A DNA stretch of 64,000 bases from Shewanella sairae (GCF_023283535.1 NZ_JAKILT010000027.1:1-64000); one strand, 5' to 3'; positions 8,797-19,204 are shown, counted from the stretch's first letter. A program made the numbers and translations. Notes: a model not told the origin generated them from the sequence alone.

Positions 8797-8830
8797 AGTT
8801 AAAGTTACAAAACAAAAATAAGAACAACAA

Positions 8831-8858
8831 AAAAGGTCAGCTAAGTAGCTGGCCTTTT
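8831..8858. terminator. Bidirectional terminator between kdkA and waaA
   Basis: AAAAGGTCAGCT and AGCTGGCCTTTT form a 12-bp stem (one G-U pair) around a 4-base loop, flanked by A and T runs on the two sides. It can therefore end transcripts from both converging genes. Confidence 0.85.
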
Positions 8859-8889
8859 AAATTCCTTTGCAGACTCAACAGTCATCAAA

Positions 8890-10176
8890 TTATTCAGCTA
8901 AATCAAGCTCGCGAATTGCCATCATAGACTCTACTACAGCCAATTGCTTAGCAAGTGAGCCTCGGTTTTGTGCCACAACCTCTTTTGCTGCCAAGCTTGC
9001 TTGGTTATAAGCCTCTGAATTAGCAAACAACTCAATCAAATGCGCAGCTAATGTAGCAGCGTCATCAACTACAGTTAAGCCACCAGCCGACTGTAACAAC
9101 TCAGAAATTTCGATAAAGTCACGGTAGTTTGGCCCCATCATCACTGGCAGCCCCATCGCCGCAGGTTCTAGCGGGTTATGGCCGCCATGGACGATTAATG
9201 AGCCGCCAACAAACGCTTGGTCGGCGGCGCCGTAAAACATAAGCAACTCACCCATCGTATCGCCCAGCACCACTTGAGTGTCGGCTAATACGAGCTCGCC
9301 AGTGCTACGACGCACCAGCGCTAAACCTGCATTTTTGATTGCCGCTGCAGCAGCATCAAATTGCTCAGGGTGACGAGGCACCATAATCATTAACGCATTT
9401 GGATGCGTTTTGAGTAACTGCTGATGCGCTTGTATTAATGCCGCAAACTCACCGGGATGCACAGAGCCCGCCACCCACACAGGTTTATCAGTAGCCAACC
9501 ACTGTTGACGCAAAGCCTTAGCGGCTTCTACACGCTCGGCATCAATATTAATATCAAATTTTAAACTGCCACAAACTGCCACTCGCTCAGCAGATACACC
9601 CAATTCAATAAATCGTTCTGCAGCCTGCTCAGATTGTGCTGCTATACCATCTAGCAACTTGAGCATAGGTAAGGTTAGCTTGTGATTTTTACGATACGAG
9701 GCTGCGGATTTAGCAGATAACCTTGCGTTAGCCAGCAGCACTTGCGCATCGGCCTGCTTTAGATAATGGATTAAATTAGGCCACAGCTCTGTTTCCATAA
9801 TGATGCAGCACTTAGGGGATAATTGCTTTACAAAGCGGCGGACACAGCAAGCTAAATCAAATGGTAAGTAACAGTGTTGTACTGAATCACCGAAAGCCCG
9901 CGTGACTTCAGCCGATCCAGTCGGACTCGTGGTAGTAATGGTAATACTGAGCTCTGGATGCCTTGCTTGGATTTGCTTAATCAACGGCACCGCAGCCAGA
10001 GTTTCGCCCATAGAGACCGAGTGCACTAACAAATCTGTCTTTGCTAGTCGCTTAAGCCCAAAGCGTTCGCCCCAGCGCCCACGATAATCCTGGCTTTTAA
10101 ACGCCCTAAAGGTCAGATAAAGCAAAATGAGCGGGCTAATTAAATATAGCAGGACTGAATAAAGACTACGATTCAT
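8890..10176 (-). CDS. waaA: Kdo transferase WaaA (KdtA)
   Basis: Transfers Kdo from CMP-Kdo to lipid IVA, the first step of LPS core assembly, at the inner membrane. From the chosen start it has 428 residues, normal for the family. An N-terminal membrane anchor (SLYSVLLYLISPLILLYLTF, residues 4-23) is followed by GRWGERFG, HSVSMGE at 52-58 (catalytic Glu region), METELWPNLI, and the donor-site loops VAGSVHPGE and GGSLIVHGGHNPLEP. The frame is open 29 codons upstream, but MNRSLYSVLL is the natural family N-terminus, so the ATG at 10176 is used. The adjacent kdkA suggests a single, phosphorylated Kdo in this organism. Confidence 0.93.
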   Translation of the reverse strand: MNRSLYSVLLYLISPLILLYLTFRAFKSQDYRGRWGERFGLKRLAKTDLLVHSVSMGETLAAVPLIKQIQARHPELSITITTTSPTGSAEVTRAFGDSVQHCYLPFDLACCVRRFVKQLSPKCCIIMETELWPNLIHYLKQADAQVLLANARLSAKSAASYRKNHKLTLPMLKLLDGIAAQSEQAAERFIELGVSAERVAVCGSLKFDINIDAERVEAAKALRQQWLATDKPVWVAGSVHPGEFAALIQAHQQLLKTHPNALMIMVPRHPEQFDAAAAAIKNAGLALVRRSTGELVLADTQVVLGDTMGELLMFYGAADQAFVGGSLIVHGGHNPLEPAAMGLPVMMGPNYRDFIEISELLQSAGGLTVVDDAATLAAHLIELFANSEAYNQASLAAKEVVAQNRGSLAKQLAVVESMMAIRELDLAE

Positions 10177-10322
10177 GAAATTAAGTACTTTAGAGAGTTT
10201 TACTTGAAGAATTAGGTTAATGCTAACATGATAGTCACGCCTTCGCGTAATTACACCGAGCATTTACGCAAAGGCTCAATACCTGAGAGCGTAATCATTA
10301 TACTGGATATTAATCATTTAGG

Positions 10323-10970
10323 ATGAATATGAAGACCCGTGACAAAATCGTACAAGCCAGTTTAGAGTTGTTTAATGAACATGGCGAAAGAGCTATCACA
10401 ACCAATCATATTGCCGCCCACCTGAATATTAGCCCAGGTAACCTTTATTACCACTTCCGCAATAAAGAAGACATTATTCGCTCTATCTTTAGCCTCTATG
10501 AGCAGCATTTAGAATCAGGTTTTCAACCTTATGTCGATAAAGAGGTCGATGTCGACTTATTGGTGGGCTATTTCGACGCCATGTTTTACACCCTATGGCA
10601 ATTTCGCTTTATGTACGCCAACCTTGCAGACATCCTCAGTCGCGATGAAACCTTAAAAAATCGCTATCTGAAAGCGCAACAAGATGTATTGGCACGTTCA
10701 ACGGGTGTACTTGAAAAGCTCAATCAAGATGGCTTTTTGGCGGTAAATGAAGCCGACTTAAAACCACTTGCAGATACGATTAAGATGCTAGTCAGCTTCT
10801 GGATCAGCTACAAGTTAACTCAGACCCAATCGAATATAGGCTCAATTACTAAAGAGTCGCTTTATGAGGGTTTATTACGGGTGATAATGCTATTTAAGTC
10901 TTATGCCACAGCTAGCTCTCAAGCAACTTTCTTAAGACTGGAACAGCACTATCGTTCACAAATGGTCTAA
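10323..10970 (+). CDS. TetR-family transcriptional regulator
   Basis: A 215-residue regulator. The N-terminal DNA-binding domain (about 5-50) contains IVQASLELFNEHGERAITTNHIAAHLNISPGNLYYHFRNK split across helices, with the recognition helix ISPGNLYYHF. The C-terminal half (about 60-215) is helical and should bind a ligand and form dimers. It diverges from waaA, sharing a 146-bp gap. It may regulate itself or neighbouring membrane genes, but its ligand and targets are unknown. A second ATG two codons in (10329) has a better-spaced AGGATGA before it and may be the real start. Confidence 0.85.
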   Translation: MNMKTRDKIVQASLELFNEHGERAITTNHIAAHLNISPGNLYYHFRNKEDIIRSIFSLYEQHLESGFQPYVDKEVDVDLLVGYFDAMFYTLWQFRFMYANLADILSRDETLKNRYLKAQQDVLARSTGVLEKLNQDGFLAVNEADLKPLADTIKMLVSFWISYKLTQTQSNIGSITKESLYEGLLRVIMLFKSYATASSQATFLRLEQHYRSQMV

Positions 10971-11187
10971 CCATTTAGCGCCGATGCGTGTCACCACCCA
11001 ATACGCAAGCTTTTCATACTAATCATGTCTCCCATTAAGCATTAGTTTCACTAATGCTTTTATCCACTATTCCCTAATCTAATTAATCTCATAATACCAC
11101 TTAAAAAAAGGCTGTAGAGCCGCGCCAATTAAGGTTAAAATGCCGCCACTCCAAATATCAAAATAATGCTAATTAAGGAGAATAAAG

Positions 11188-12384
11188 GTGCCTAAGACCT
11201 CATTCTACGACCAAATAAATCAACAGCTTGAAGACGTTAAATCTGAAGGCCTGTATAAAAATGAACGGGTAATTGTTTCTCCTCAACAAACAGCGATTAA
11301 AGTTAACGGCGACCAAGTTATCAACTTTTGCGCTAACAACTACCTAGGTTTAGCTAACCACCCAGAATTGATTAAAGCAGCCCAAGATGGCCTAGATGCC
11401 CACGGTTTTGGCATGGCATCGGTACGCTTTATCTGTGGTACTCAAGATATTCATAAAACCTTAGAGGCTAGCCTTAGCGAATTTTTAGGCATGGAAGACA
11501 CCATTCTTTACTCTTCGTGCTTCGATGCTAACGCAGGTCTTTTTGAAACCCTATTAAGTGCTGAAGATGCGATTATTTCAGATGCACTAAACCACGCTTC
11601 TATCATCGACGGCGTGCGTTTATGTAAAGCAAAACGCTTCCGTTATGCCAATAACGATATGGCCGATCTTGAAGCGCAATTAAAAGCTGCTAAAGAAGCC
11701 GGCGCGCGCAACATTATGATCGCTACTGACGGTGTGTTCTCAATGGATGGCGTGATCGCTAACCTTAAAGGTGTGTGTGATCTAGCAGACCAATACGGCG
11801 CACTAGTCATGGTTGATGACTCACACGCTGTTGGTTTTGTGGGCCAAGAAGGTCGTGGTACTCATGAGTACTGCGAAGTAATGGATCGCGTAGACATTAT
11901 CACAGGTACATTAGGTAAAGCATTAGGCGGCGCGTCAGGTGGTTTCACTTCGGGTAAAAAAGAAGTCATCGACTGGTTACGCCAACGCTCACGCCCTTAT
12001 CTTTTCTCTAACTCACTTGCTCCATCAATTGTGACAGCGTCTATCCACGTGCTAGAAATGCTGAAATCTGGCCAAGCGCTGCGCGAAGCCGTATGGGAAA
12101 ACAGCCGTTATTTCCGTGAGCACATGTCAGCTGCGGGCTTCACTTTAGGTGGTGCAGACCATGCCATCATTCCAGTAATGATTGGTGACGCTAAACTCGC
12201 TGGTGACTTTGCCAACCGTCTTTTAGCTGAAAACATCTACGTTATTGGCTTCTCTTTCCCTGTGGTACCAAAAGGCCAAGCCCGTATTCGTACCCAAATG
12301 TCTGCGGCGCACAGCAAAGAGCAAATTGATAAAGCAATTGAAGCCTTTACCCGTATCGCCAAAGAAATGGGCATTATCAGCTAA
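11188..12384 (+). CDS. kbl: 2-amino-3-ketobutyrate coenzyme A ligase (glycine C-acetyltransferase)
   Basis: A PLP-dependent enzyme that splits 2-amino-3-ketobutyrate with CoA into glycine and acetyl-CoA, completing threonine breakdown. At 398 residues it is full length. [15 protein letters not shown] near 44, DDSHAVGF near 209 and the PLP-binding lysine Lys244 in [12 protein letters not shown] are all present. The start is a GTG with AAGGAG six to seven bases before it. tdh follows after 84 bases that include a hairpin terminator, so the two enzymes are adjacent but tdh expression may be partly reduced. Confidence 0.96.
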   Translation: MPKTSFYDQINQQLEDVKSEGLYKNERVIVSPQQTAIKVNGDQVINFCANNYLGLANHPELIKAAQDGLDAHGFGMASVRFICGTQDIHKTLEASLSEFLGMEDTILYSSCFDANAGLFETLLSAEDAIISDALNHASIIDGVRLCKAKRFRYANNDMADLEAQLKAAKEAGARNIMIATDGVFSMDGVIANLKGVCDLADQYGALVMVDDSHAVGFVGQEGRGTHEYCEVMDRVDIITGTLGKALGGASGGFTSGKKEVIDWLRQRSRPYLFSNSLAPSIVTASIHVLEMLKSGQALREAVWENSRYFREHMSAAGFTLGGADHAIIPVMIGDAKLAGDFANRLLAENIYVIGFSFPVVPKGQARIRTQMSAAHSKEQIDKAIEAFTRIAKEMGIIS

Positions 12385-12394
12385 AATTACCTTC

Positions 12395-12420
12395 AAAGGG
12401 CTACGTTTGTAGCCTTTTTT
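12395..12420 (+). terminator. Hairpin terminator between kbl and tdh
   Basis: GGGCTAC/GTAGCC stem with a short loop and a six-base T-run, 10 bases after kbl. It may attenuate read-through into tdh. Confidence 0.75.
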
Positions 12421-12468
12421 AAATGATATTTAGCAAGTGGCCAACGCCGCTTGTAATAGGTTAATAAG

Positions 12469-13494
12469 ATGAAAGCACTAAGCAAATTAAAGCCAGAAGA
12501 AGGCATTTGGATGGTTGATGCGCCGAAACCAGAAGTGGGCCATAACGATCTATTAATTAAAATCCGTAAAACGGCAATTTGTGGTACCGACGTTCATATC
12601 TATATCTGGGACGAATGGTCGCAAAACACTATTCCTGTACCTATGGTTGTTGGCCATGAGTATGTGGGTGAAGTGGTTGATATGGGTCAAGAAGTACGCG
12701 GCTTCACTATCGGTGATCGCGTTTCAGGCGAAGGGCATATCACTTGTGGTCACTGCCGTAACTGCCGTGGCGGTCGCACTCATTTATGCCGTAACACCTC
12801 AGGTGTAGGTGTTAACCGTGAAGGCGCATTTGCAGAGTACTTAGTTATTCCAGCATTTAACGCCTTTAAGATCCCTGACGATATCTCTGATGATTTAGCT
12901 TCAATCTTCGACCCATTTGGTAATGCGGTTCATACTGCATTGTCATTTGATCTTGTTGGTGAAGACGTACTCATCACTGGTGCAGGTCCTATCGGCATTA
13001 TGGCAGCAGCGGTTTGTCGTCACGTGGGTGCACGTCATGTGGTGATCACCGATGTCAACGAGTACCGCTTAGAGCTAGCACAGAAAATGGGCGCGACTCG
13101 TGCAGTTAACGTCGCCAAAGAAAAGCTAGAAGATGTGATGCAAGAACTAGGCATGACAGAAGGCTTCGATGTGGGCTTAGAAATGTCTGGCGTACCGAGT
13201 GCATTCCACTCAATGCTAGATACCATGAACCACGGCGGTAAGATTGCTATGCTGGGTATTCCAGGTGGCGAGATGGCTATCGACTGGAGTAAAGTCATCT
13301 TCAAAGGTCTGATCATTAAAGGCATTTATGGCCGTGAAATGTTTGAGACTTGGTACAAGATGGCAAGCCTTATCCAATCAGGTCTAGATATCTCACCGAT
13401 TATCACTCACCATTATAATATTGATGAGTTCCAGCAAGGCTTCGATGCCATGCGTTCAGGTCAATCAGGTAAAGTCATCCTTAACTGGGATTAA
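12469..13494 (+). CDS. tdh: L-threonine 3-dehydrogenase
   Basis: Oxidises L-threonine to 2-amino-3-ketobutyrate with NAD+, feeding Kbl. The 341 residues equal the E. coli enzyme in length. The catalytic zinc ligand Cys38 is in AICGTDVHI, and GHEYVGEV follows near 62. The structural-zinc cysteines lie in [14 protein letters not shown] near 94-107, and the NAD-binding turn is [12 protein letters not shown] near 168. It forms a functional pair with kbl and is followed by a hairpin at 13538. Confidence 0.96.
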   Translation: MKALSKLKPEEGIWMVDAPKPEVGHNDLLIKIRKTAICGTDVHIYIWDEWSQNTIPVPMVVGHEYVGEVVDMGQEVRGFTIGDRVSGEGHITCGHCRNCRGGRTHLCRNTSGVGVNREGAFAEYLVIPAFNAFKIPDDISDDLASIFDPFGNAVHTALSFDLVGEDVLITGAGPIGIMAAAVCRHVGARHVVITDVNEYRLELAQKMGATRAVNVAKEKLEDVMQELGMTEGFDVGLEMSGVPSAFHSMLDTMNHGGKIAMLGIPGGEMAIDWSKVIFKGLIIKGIYGREMFETWYKMASLIQSGLDISPIITHHYNIDEFQQGFDAMRSGQSGKVILNWD

Positions 13495-13537
13495 GTCATT
13501 AGCCAGCCTAAAATGGCACTAATCACCACCAATAAGC

Positions 13538-13578
13538 GGCTGTAATGTCCAATCAGGGCAGTTACAGCCACTTTTCAA
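13538..13578 (+). terminator. Terminator after tdh
   Basis: GGCTGTAA (13538-13545) pairs with TTACAGCC (13562-13569) across a 16-base loop, followed by a T-rich tract just before glpE. Confidence 0.6.
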
Positions 13579-13603
13579 TCTTTTTAATCAATGCAAGTTT
13601 TCT

Positions 13604-13912
13604 ATGTCAGCCTTTCAACATCTTAGTATTAATCAACTTATTCAGATGCAAGCTGAGTCAGACGAGTTACAAATCGTTGATATCAGGGATGCAGCCAGCT
13701 ACGAAGCCGGTCATATTGATGGTTCAGTCAATTTGACTAATGAAAATTTGGCTCACTTTATTGGTGATGCAGACATGGATCAGCCACTCATTGTGGTTTG
13801 TTATCATGGGATCAGCAGCCAAAGCGCAGCCACTTACCTTAATGAACAAGGCTTTGATGAGGTGTTTAGCTTAGATGGCGGTTACACTGCTTGGCATCAG
13901 GCTAACTTATAG
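13604..13912 (+). CDS. glpE: Thiosulfate sulfurtransferase GlpE (single rhodanese domain)
   Basis: A 102-residue cytoplasmic rhodanese that moves sulfane sulfur from thiosulfate to cyanide or thiol acceptors such as thioredoxin. The active-site loop CYHGISS places the catalytic Cys at residue 66, and LQIVDIRDAASYEAGHI is the usual N-terminal rhodanese signature. The length matches E. coli GlpE (108). It sits 18 bases upstream of glpG. The pair keeps its E. coli name and order although no glp regulon genes (glpD, glpR) are nearby. Confidence 0.93.
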   Translation: MSAFQHLSINQLIQMQAESDELQIVDIRDAASYEAGHIDGSVNLTNENLAHFIGDADMDQPLIVVCYHGISSQSAATYLNEQGFDEVFSLDGGYTAWHQANL

Positions 13913-13930
13913 CAAATAAGAGGTAAAAGA

Positions 13931-14770
13931 ATGATAGAGATTGGCAGGCTCCCCAATAGCCGAGCAGCACAGGCTCTTATCGACTACCTAAAGGGACTAA
14001 ACATTCAATGTGAATTAGTACCAGCCGAACAAGGCGTGGTACTGATGGTCCATGAGCAGAGCCATTTCGAGCGCGCACATCAAGAGTACCTGAGTTTTAT
14101 TCAAAACCCTTTTGACGAAAAATACCTAGCGGCCTCTTGGGACAACGGCGATACTCACACCAAACTAGATTATGGCAGCCCAAGCCTACAGTTAGTAACG
14201 CAGTTTATCACTGGCGCAGGTCCACTCACCCTAGTGGTATTTTTTAGCTGCGTGATTATTTATGCGGCAATGAATCTAGGTTTTGCTAACACCATCTTCG
14301 ATAATTTATCATTTTTTACCGCCACGCCCTCTGCCACATTAAATGAATTCTGGCGGATATTCACTCCCAGCTTACTGCACTTTTCCGCCATGCATATCAT
14401 CTTCAATCTGCTTTGGTGGTGGTACCTAGGTGGCAAGATAGAAAACAGAATCGGCTTTGCGCCGCTATTCATTCTACTGTTAGTTGGTGGCACGCTGCCC
14501 AACGTATTACAGTACTTCATGGCTGGACCTCAATTTGGCGGCTTATCTGGTGTTGTCTATGCCGTCGTCGGTTATACCTGGGTTATGGGAGTTAAGCGAC
14601 CGGAATCAGGCATTGGTCTGCCGCCTGCTTACATCGGCTTTATGTTGCTATGGCTAGTGTTAGGTTTTACCGATATGTTCGGCCTGTCCATCGCTAATGG
14701 CGCTCATTTAGGCGGATTACTTGTGGGAGTGCTACAAGGCTTTATCGATAGCAAAACCCGTAAAATATAG
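13931..14770 (+). CDS. glpG: Rhomboid intramembrane serine protease GlpG
   Basis: Cleaves transmembrane helices of other proteins within the inner membrane. The 279 residues comprise an N-terminal cytoplasmic domain (1-90, beginning MIEIGRLPNSRAAQALIDY) and about six membrane helices. The catalytic dyad is visible: Ser206 in GGLSGVVYAV and His259 in NGAHLGGLLVG, matching Ser201 and His254 of E. coli. The family WR-type loop is present as FWRIFTPSLLHFSAMHIIFN. It is co-transcribed with glpE and ended by a very strong palindrome. Confidence 0.95.
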   Translation: MIEIGRLPNSRAAQALIDYLKGLNIQCELVPAEQGVVLMVHEQSHFERAHQEYLSFIQNPFDEKYLAASWDNGDTHTKLDYGSPSLQLVTQFITGAGPLTLVVFFSCVIIYAAMNLGFANTIFDNLSFFTATPSATLNEFWRIFTPSLLHFSAMHIIFNLLWWWYLGGKIENRIGFAPLFILLLVGGTLPNVLQYFMAGPQFGGLSGVVYAVVGYTWVMGVKRPESGIGLPPAYIGFMLLWLVLGFTDMFGLSIANGAHLGGLLVGVLQGFIDSKTRKI

Positions 14771-14785
14771 CGCTATAAAGCGTAA

Positions 14786-14832
14786 ACCAGTCACTAAAAA
14801 GCCCGCAATTTGCGGGCTTTTTAGTGACTGGT
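14786..14832. terminator. Very strong bidirectional terminator between glpG and elbB
   Basis: Two 23-base arms (14786-14808 and 14810-14832) are perfectly complementary around a single central base. GC-rich AAAAAGCCCGCAA and TTGCGGGCTTTTT cores supply A/T runs on both sides. It serves the convergent genes glpG and elbB. Confidence 0.93.
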
Positions 14833-14844
14833 CGCAATACATAG

Positions 14845-15498
14845 CTATGCCATCTGCAGCACTTTCTCAATCAACTTACTAATACCTGAATGCGCTTCAA
14901 CAATATCGTTTGCCAGCATATAAGCAGGCGTACTCACCACTTTGTGTTGCTCATCAACCACAATCTCATCCACGCTAACCGTATGATGTTGTCCGCCTTG
15001 TTGCTCAAAAGCGGCAGCAGTTTCGGCATCGTTACCGATAGTACCGCTCACTCCCTCGCCGTATAATTGCGGGATCATAATCGGGGCAATACAGATAAAG
15101 CCTACCGGCTTCTGGTTAACCGCAAATTGCGAGATAAAAGCTCGTACACTAGGTTCAACTTGATGCTCGGCGCCAGCAATGGCAAAACTAGATAGATTTT
15201 TCGCTGCGCCAAAGCCGCCCGGAATAACTAACGCATCAAACTCGCTAATATTAAGCTCACCCACAGCTTTGATTTCACCGCGGGCAATTCTTGCTGATTC
15301 GACGAGCACATTACGTGTTTCAGCTTCTTCAACCTGTCCTGTTAAATGATTAACGACATGTAATTGAGCAATATCAGGCGCAAAGCACTGATAACTCGCA
15401 CCAGCTCGAGCTATCTCCAATAGCGCTAAAACCGACTCGTGTAACTCAGTGCCATCATAGACACCGCTACCGCTTAAAAGAACTGCTACTTTTTTCAT
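14845..15498 (-). CDS. elbB: ElbB (DJ-1/PfpI-family glyoxalase-like protein)
   Basis: A 217-residue cytoplasmic protein of the DJ-1/PfpI superfamily, named after effects on isoprenoid biosynthesis in E. coli; glyoxalase activity has been reported for the family. The start KKVAVLLSGSGVYDGTELHE is characteristic, PGGFGAAKNLSSFA contains the elbow region, and the conserved Cys lies in GFICIAPIMIPQLY near 135. It ends at the shared terminator with glpG. The in vivo role is unclear. Confidence 0.92.
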   Translation of the reverse strand: MKKVAVLLSGSGVYDGTELHESVLALLEIARAGASYQCFAPDIAQLHVVNHLTGQVEEAETRNVLVESARIARGEIKAVGELNISEFDALVIPGGFGAAKNLSSFAIAGAEHQVEPSVRAFISQFAVNQKPVGFICIAPIMIPQLYGEGVSGTIGNDAETAAAFEQQGGQHHTVSVDEIVVDEQHKVVSTPAYMLANDIVEAHSGISKLIEKVLQMA

Positions 15499-15885
15499 TA
15501 AAAAGCCTCTTTATATATCATATTGTTTTAACAAAGCTGTAATAAATTGCTTGATCAGATTAATTATCATGCTAAGTTAGGTCATCACTTTAGCAAGTGA
15601 ATAATATTTAACCAAGGAACAGGTTGTAAATACGCATAAAAATAAAAAGTCCACACAAATATTTCAAATAATCAAAATAAACCCTAGCTCACACAATAAT
15701 TTTTTTTGATTCCATATCAATAACTTATAGCTGTGCGTAATTATTCCTCTTTTTGCTCGAGATCGAGTTACTCAGTTTAACTCACAGAGTTATCCACAGG
15801 CTGCGTGATAATTTTACGTGGCTGAAATAGCCCTTATATGGCATGCTAGCGCTATCATCGAACACCGATAAACGAATACTAAACT
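15499..15885. other. Intergenic region between elbB and polA (divergent promoters)
   Basis: About 390 bases without a gene. The AT-rich part (15600-15750) probably holds both promoters. A consensus DnaA box lies at 15790. A repeated ACTCA-rich stretch precedes it. No RNA gene or terminator was recognised. Confidence 0.5.
15790..15798 (+). promoter_or_regulatory. Consensus DnaA box upstream of polA
   Basis: TTATCCACA is an exact match to the strongest DnaA-binding sequence and lies 88 bases before the polA start codon. One isolated box is not an origin. DnaA-linked control of polA is possible, but so is chance. Confidence 0.45.
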
Positions 15886-18642
15886 ATGCCTAAAATTGCC
15901 GACAACCCTTTAATTCTTGTGGATGGTTCTTCATACCTTTACCGCGCTTACTATGCACCACCTCACTTAACGAATTCTAAAGGCGAAGCGACCGGTGCCG
16001 TATATGGCGTAATCAACATGCTTCGTAGCCTGATTAACCAATATCAGCCATCACAAATGGCGGTGGTATTTGACGCTAAAGGAAAAACATTCCGTAACGA
16101 CATGTACTCAGAGTACAAGGCACAGCGTCCGCCAATGCCTGATGATCTGCGTAGCCAAATTGAACCACTTCACCGCATCATTAAAGCATTAGGCTTGCCG
16201 CTAGTGTGCATTTCTGGCGTAGAGGCTGACGACGTTATCGGTACGATTGCGACTCAAGCCAGTAAAGAAGGCCGTGCAGTGCTGATCAGCACTGGCGATA
16301 AAGACATGGCACAGTTAGTTGACGAAAACGTGACGCTAATTAATACCATGACCAATACCATTATGGGGCCTGCTGAAGTCACCGAAAAATTTGGTGTGGG
16401 CCCAGAGCTAATTATCGATCTGTTAGCGCTACAAGGCGATAAAGCCGATAACATTCCCGGCTTACCAGGCGTTGGTGAAAAAACTGCACTTGCAATGCTT
16501 ACTGGCGTTGGCGGCGTTGAGCAAATCTTAGCGGCACCAGAGAAAATGCCAGAGCTTGGTTTCCGCGGTTCGAAAACCATGCCAGCCAAAATCATTGAGC
16601 ATGCAGATATGCTTAAACTTAGCTACGAGCTTGCGACAATCAAACTCGATGTTGAGCTTGAACAAGATTGGCACGCACTATCTATCGAGCCAGCGAACAA
16701 AGACGAATTGATCAAATGCTACGGCGAGATGGAATTTAAGCGCTGGTTAGCAGAAGTGCTCGACAATAAGCCTGCAAACAAAGCCTCTGCAGACACTGAC
16801 GATGATACGCCAGCAGCTAAGTTAGATATTGAGGTTGAATACGACACGATTCTAACCCTTGAGCAATTAGATACTTGGATTGCCAAACTAAAGCAAGCCG
16901 AGCTAATCGCCATTGATACCGAAACCACTAGCCTCAACTATATGGAAGCAGAATTAGTAGGGATCTCATTTGCGGTTGAAGCTGGTAAAGCCGCTTATCT
17001 GCCTTTAAGCCATGATTATGTTGACGCGCCAGAGCAATTAGATAAAGCGCTAGTATTTGAGAAACTACAGCCATTACTTGAAGATGAATCGATTAAAAAG
17101 GTCGGTCAAAACTTAAAGTATGACATCAGTATTTTTGCTAATGCTGGCATAACGCTGCGCGGTGTGCAGTTTGACACCATGCTTGAGTCTTACGTATTTA
17201 ACTCTGTCGCGTCCAAGCACAATATGGACGACTTAGCGCTTAAATATTTAGGTCACAAGAATATCAGTTTCGAAGAGATCGCAGGTAAAGGTGCCAAACA
17301 ACTCACCTTCAACCAAATTCCACTAGAGACAGCCTCACCTTACGCTGCGGAAGATGCCGATATCACTCTACGTTTGCACCAACATTTATGGTCTCGCCTA
17401 GCAAAACAAACTGAGCTTGCCAGTGTGTTTAGTGATATCGAATTACCGCTAGTAAATATTCTGTCGACGATTGAACGTCAAGGTGTATTGATTGATAGCA
17501 TGCTACTTGGCCAACAAAGCGAAGAACTAGCACGTAAAATTGACGAGCTAGAGCAAAAAGCCCATGAAATTGCAGGTCAACCATTTAACTTAAGCTCGCC
17601 AAAGCAGTTGCAAGAACTGTTCTTTGAAAAGCTTGGCTACCCAGTAATCAAGAAAACACCAAAAGGCGCACCATCAACAGCAGAAGAAGTGTTAGTTGAA
17701 TTAGCGCTAGATTATCCGCTGCCTAAGATCATTCTTGAGCACCGCAGTCTAGCTAAGCTTAAGAGCACCTACACAGATAAGCTGCCGTTAATGGTTAACG
17801 CTAAAACAGGTCGTGTGCACACTAGCTACCACCAAGCTAACGCCGCTACGGGTCGCTTATCATCGAGCGAGCCTAACCTACAGAATATCCCAATTCGTAC
17901 CGAAGAAGGCCGCCGTATTCGTCATGCGTTTATTGCCCCACAAGGTAAAAAAATCCTCGCTGCCGATTACTCACAAATCGAATTAAGAATTATGGCGCAC
18001 TTGTCGCAAGACAAAGGCCTACTAACTGCGTTTGCTGAAGGTAAAGACATCCACAAAGCGACCGCAGCAGAAGTGTTTGATGTTGATTTCAGTGAAGTCA
18101 CTACCGATCAGCGTCGTCGCGCTAAAGCAGTTAACTTTGGCCTAATCTACGGTATGTCGGCATTTGGCCTAGCCAAACAACTCGACATTCCAAGAGCCGA
18201 AGCACAGAGCTATATCGACACTTACTTTAAACGCTACCCAGGTGTACTTAAGTACATGGAAGAAACGCGCGCAGTTGCCGCCGATCTTGGCTATGTTTCA
18301 ACGCTATTTGGTCGTCGCCTTTATCTACCAGCGATTAAAGATAGAAATGCGATGCGCCGTCAAGCTGCAGAACGTGCGGCAATCAACGCACCGATGCAAG
18401 GTACCGCGGCCGATATTATTAAGAAAGCCATGATTAATATTGCGAAGTGGATCGAAACTGAAACCGCCGGTGAAATCACCATGATCATGCAAGTACACGA
18501 TGAATTAGTATTTGAAGTTGATGAAACCAAAGTTGATAGCTTACAGGCTAAGGTATGTGAACTAATGGCCGCTGCTGCTAGCTTAGATGTGGAGCTACTT
18601 GCCGAGGCTGGCGTGGGCGATAACTGGGAACAAGCTCACTAG
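15886..18642 (+). CDS. polA: DNA polymerase I
   Basis: Repair and Okazaki-fragment polymerase, 918 residues (E. coli 928). The 5'-3' exonuclease domain (about 1-290) starts [16 protein letters not shown] and has EADDVIGT and GDKDMAQL. The 3'-5' proofreading domain (about 325-520) keeps the metal-binding AIDTETTSL. The polymerase domain (about 540-918) has [17 protein letters not shown] (catalytic Asp), [20 protein letters not shown] (the O helix) and [11 protein letters not shown]. All three activities look intact. The ATG at 15886 has no strong ribosome site. A terminator follows at 18661. Confidence 0.98.
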   Translation: MPKIADNPLILVDGSSYLYRAYYAPPHLTNSKGEATGAVYGVINMLRSLINQYQPSQMAVVFDAKGKTFRNDMYSEYKAQRPPMPDDLRSQIEPLHRIIKALGLPLVCISGVEADDVIGTIATQASKEGRAVLISTGDKDMAQLVDENVTLINTMTNTIMGPAEVTEKFGVGPELIIDLLALQGDKADNIPGLPGVGEKTALAMLTGVGGVEQILAAPEKMPELGFRGSKTMPAKIIEHADMLKLSYELATIKLDVELEQDWHALSIEPANKDELIKCYGEMEFKRWLAEVLDNKPANKASADTDDDTPAAKLDIEVEYDTILTLEQLDTWIAKLKQAELIAIDTETTSLNYMEAELVGISFAVEAGKAAYLPLSHDYVDAPEQLDKALVFEKLQPLLEDESIKKVGQNLKYDISIFANAGITLRGVQFDTMLESYVFNSVASKHNMDDLALKYLGHKNISFEEIAGKGAKQLTFNQIPLETASPYAAEDADITLRLHQHLWSRLAKQTELASVFSDIELPLVNILSTIERQGVLIDSMLLGQQSEELARKIDELEQKAHEIAGQPFNLSSPKQLQELFFEKLGYPVIKKTPKGAPSTAEEVLVELALDYPLPKIILEHRSLAKLKSTYTDKLPLMVNAKTGRVHTSYHQANAATGRLSSSEPNLQNIPIRTEEGRRIRHAFIAPQGKKILAADYSQIELRIMAHLSQDKGLLTAFAEGKDIHKATAAEVFDVDFSEVTTDQRRRAKAVNFGLIYGMSAFGLAKQLDIPRAEAQSYIDTYFKRYPGVLKYMEETRAVAADLGYVSTLFGRRLYLPAIKDRNAMRRQAAERAAINAPMQGTAADIIKKAMINIAKWIETETAGEITMIMQVHDELVFEVDETKVDSLQAKVCELMAAAASLDVELLAEAGVGDNWEQAH

Positions 18643-18660
18643 TTTATCTCGACTTTAAAC

Positions 18661-18685
18661 GGGCGCTAATTAGCGCCCTTTTTTA
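18661..18685 (+). terminator. polA terminator
   Basis: A perfect GGGCGCTAA/TTAGCGCCC stem followed by a run of T, 18 bases after the stop codon. Confidence 0.9.
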
Positions 18686-18999
18686 TTGCCGCTTAGCAAA
18701 AATTAGCTATCTATTGATAGCTCTCCAAGCCCATCAACTCAACTTCTATATCATGCCCAAATATATCCATCCGTTTATGAGGTGGCATTCAATTTTTATA
18801 TTGAGTAACCACAAAACACCTCATTGAGACAAAAAGCGGATATCGTAATATAAATAATTGATATGCCGCTATTAAACTGAAATTTTGCGATCAAAGGGTG
18901 TATTTTTATTGAACAAACATTGGGATATCCATCACATTATTGTTTGTTTTTTACAAAAACAGTTTTTCATATAGCGGTTAATGGAGTAATATTCTCTGC
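18686..18999. other. Structured intergenic region upstream of spf
   Basis: No ORF was seen. Several inverted repeats are present: AGCTATC/GATAGCT (18705-18722); and a nested element with ATGAGGTG (18777-18784) and CACCTCAT (18817-18824) enclosing TCAAT/ATTGA. The spf promoter lies at the right end, with a TAATAT -10 at 18987-18992. Confidence 0.5.
18921..18936 (+). promoter_or_regulatory. CRP-type site upstream of spf
   Basis: TGGGA-N6-TCACA differs by one base from the CRP core TGTGA-N6-TCACA. Its centre is about 71.5 bases before the inferred spf transcription start (19000). It is flanked by AACAAACA (18912-18919) and TGTTTGTT (18941-18948), an 8-bp inverted repeat. CRP control of spf is established in E. 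coli; here it is inferred. Confidence 0.5.
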
Positions 19000-19116
19000 G
19001 TAGGGTACAGAGGTTAAGATGTTCTATCTTTCAGACCTTTTTTTTACATTTGCTACTCTGTAGTAAATGGCCAAATTATGGCGCCCCAGTGAATCTAATT
19101 CGCTGGGGCTTTTTTT
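19000..19116 (+). ncRNA. spf: Spot 42 small RNA
   Basis: A Hfq-dependent base-pairing RNA that represses central and secondary metabolism genes in response to carbon supply. The 5' part is nearly identical to E. coli Spot 42: GTAGGGTACAGAGGTTAAGA, then TGTTCTATCTTTCAGACCTT. The 3' end is the characteristic terminator GCCCCAGTGAA...TTCGCTGGGGC followed by seven T. The location directly downstream of polA and before engB (yihA) is the same as in E. coli. The transcript is about 117 nt (109 in E. coli), with a TAATAT -10 box seven bases upstream of the start. The middle region, about 19040-19080, is divergent and AT-rich. Confidence 0.95.
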
Positions 19117-19204
19117 CGTCTGTAAGAAAATTTAGAGTAAATACTTTAAATTGAGCAAAATTCGAGTTATGCTGTGTTCATTAAGCGATATCAACATAGT
19201 TTGA

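Noticed and set aside
13035..13325. Reverse ORF within tdh
   Set aside because: It is a shadow of the well-conserved dehydrogenase frame.
15790..15798. Replication origin near polA
   Set aside because: Only one DnaA box is present, with no AT-rich unwinding array, and no dnaA, dnaN or gidA neighbours.
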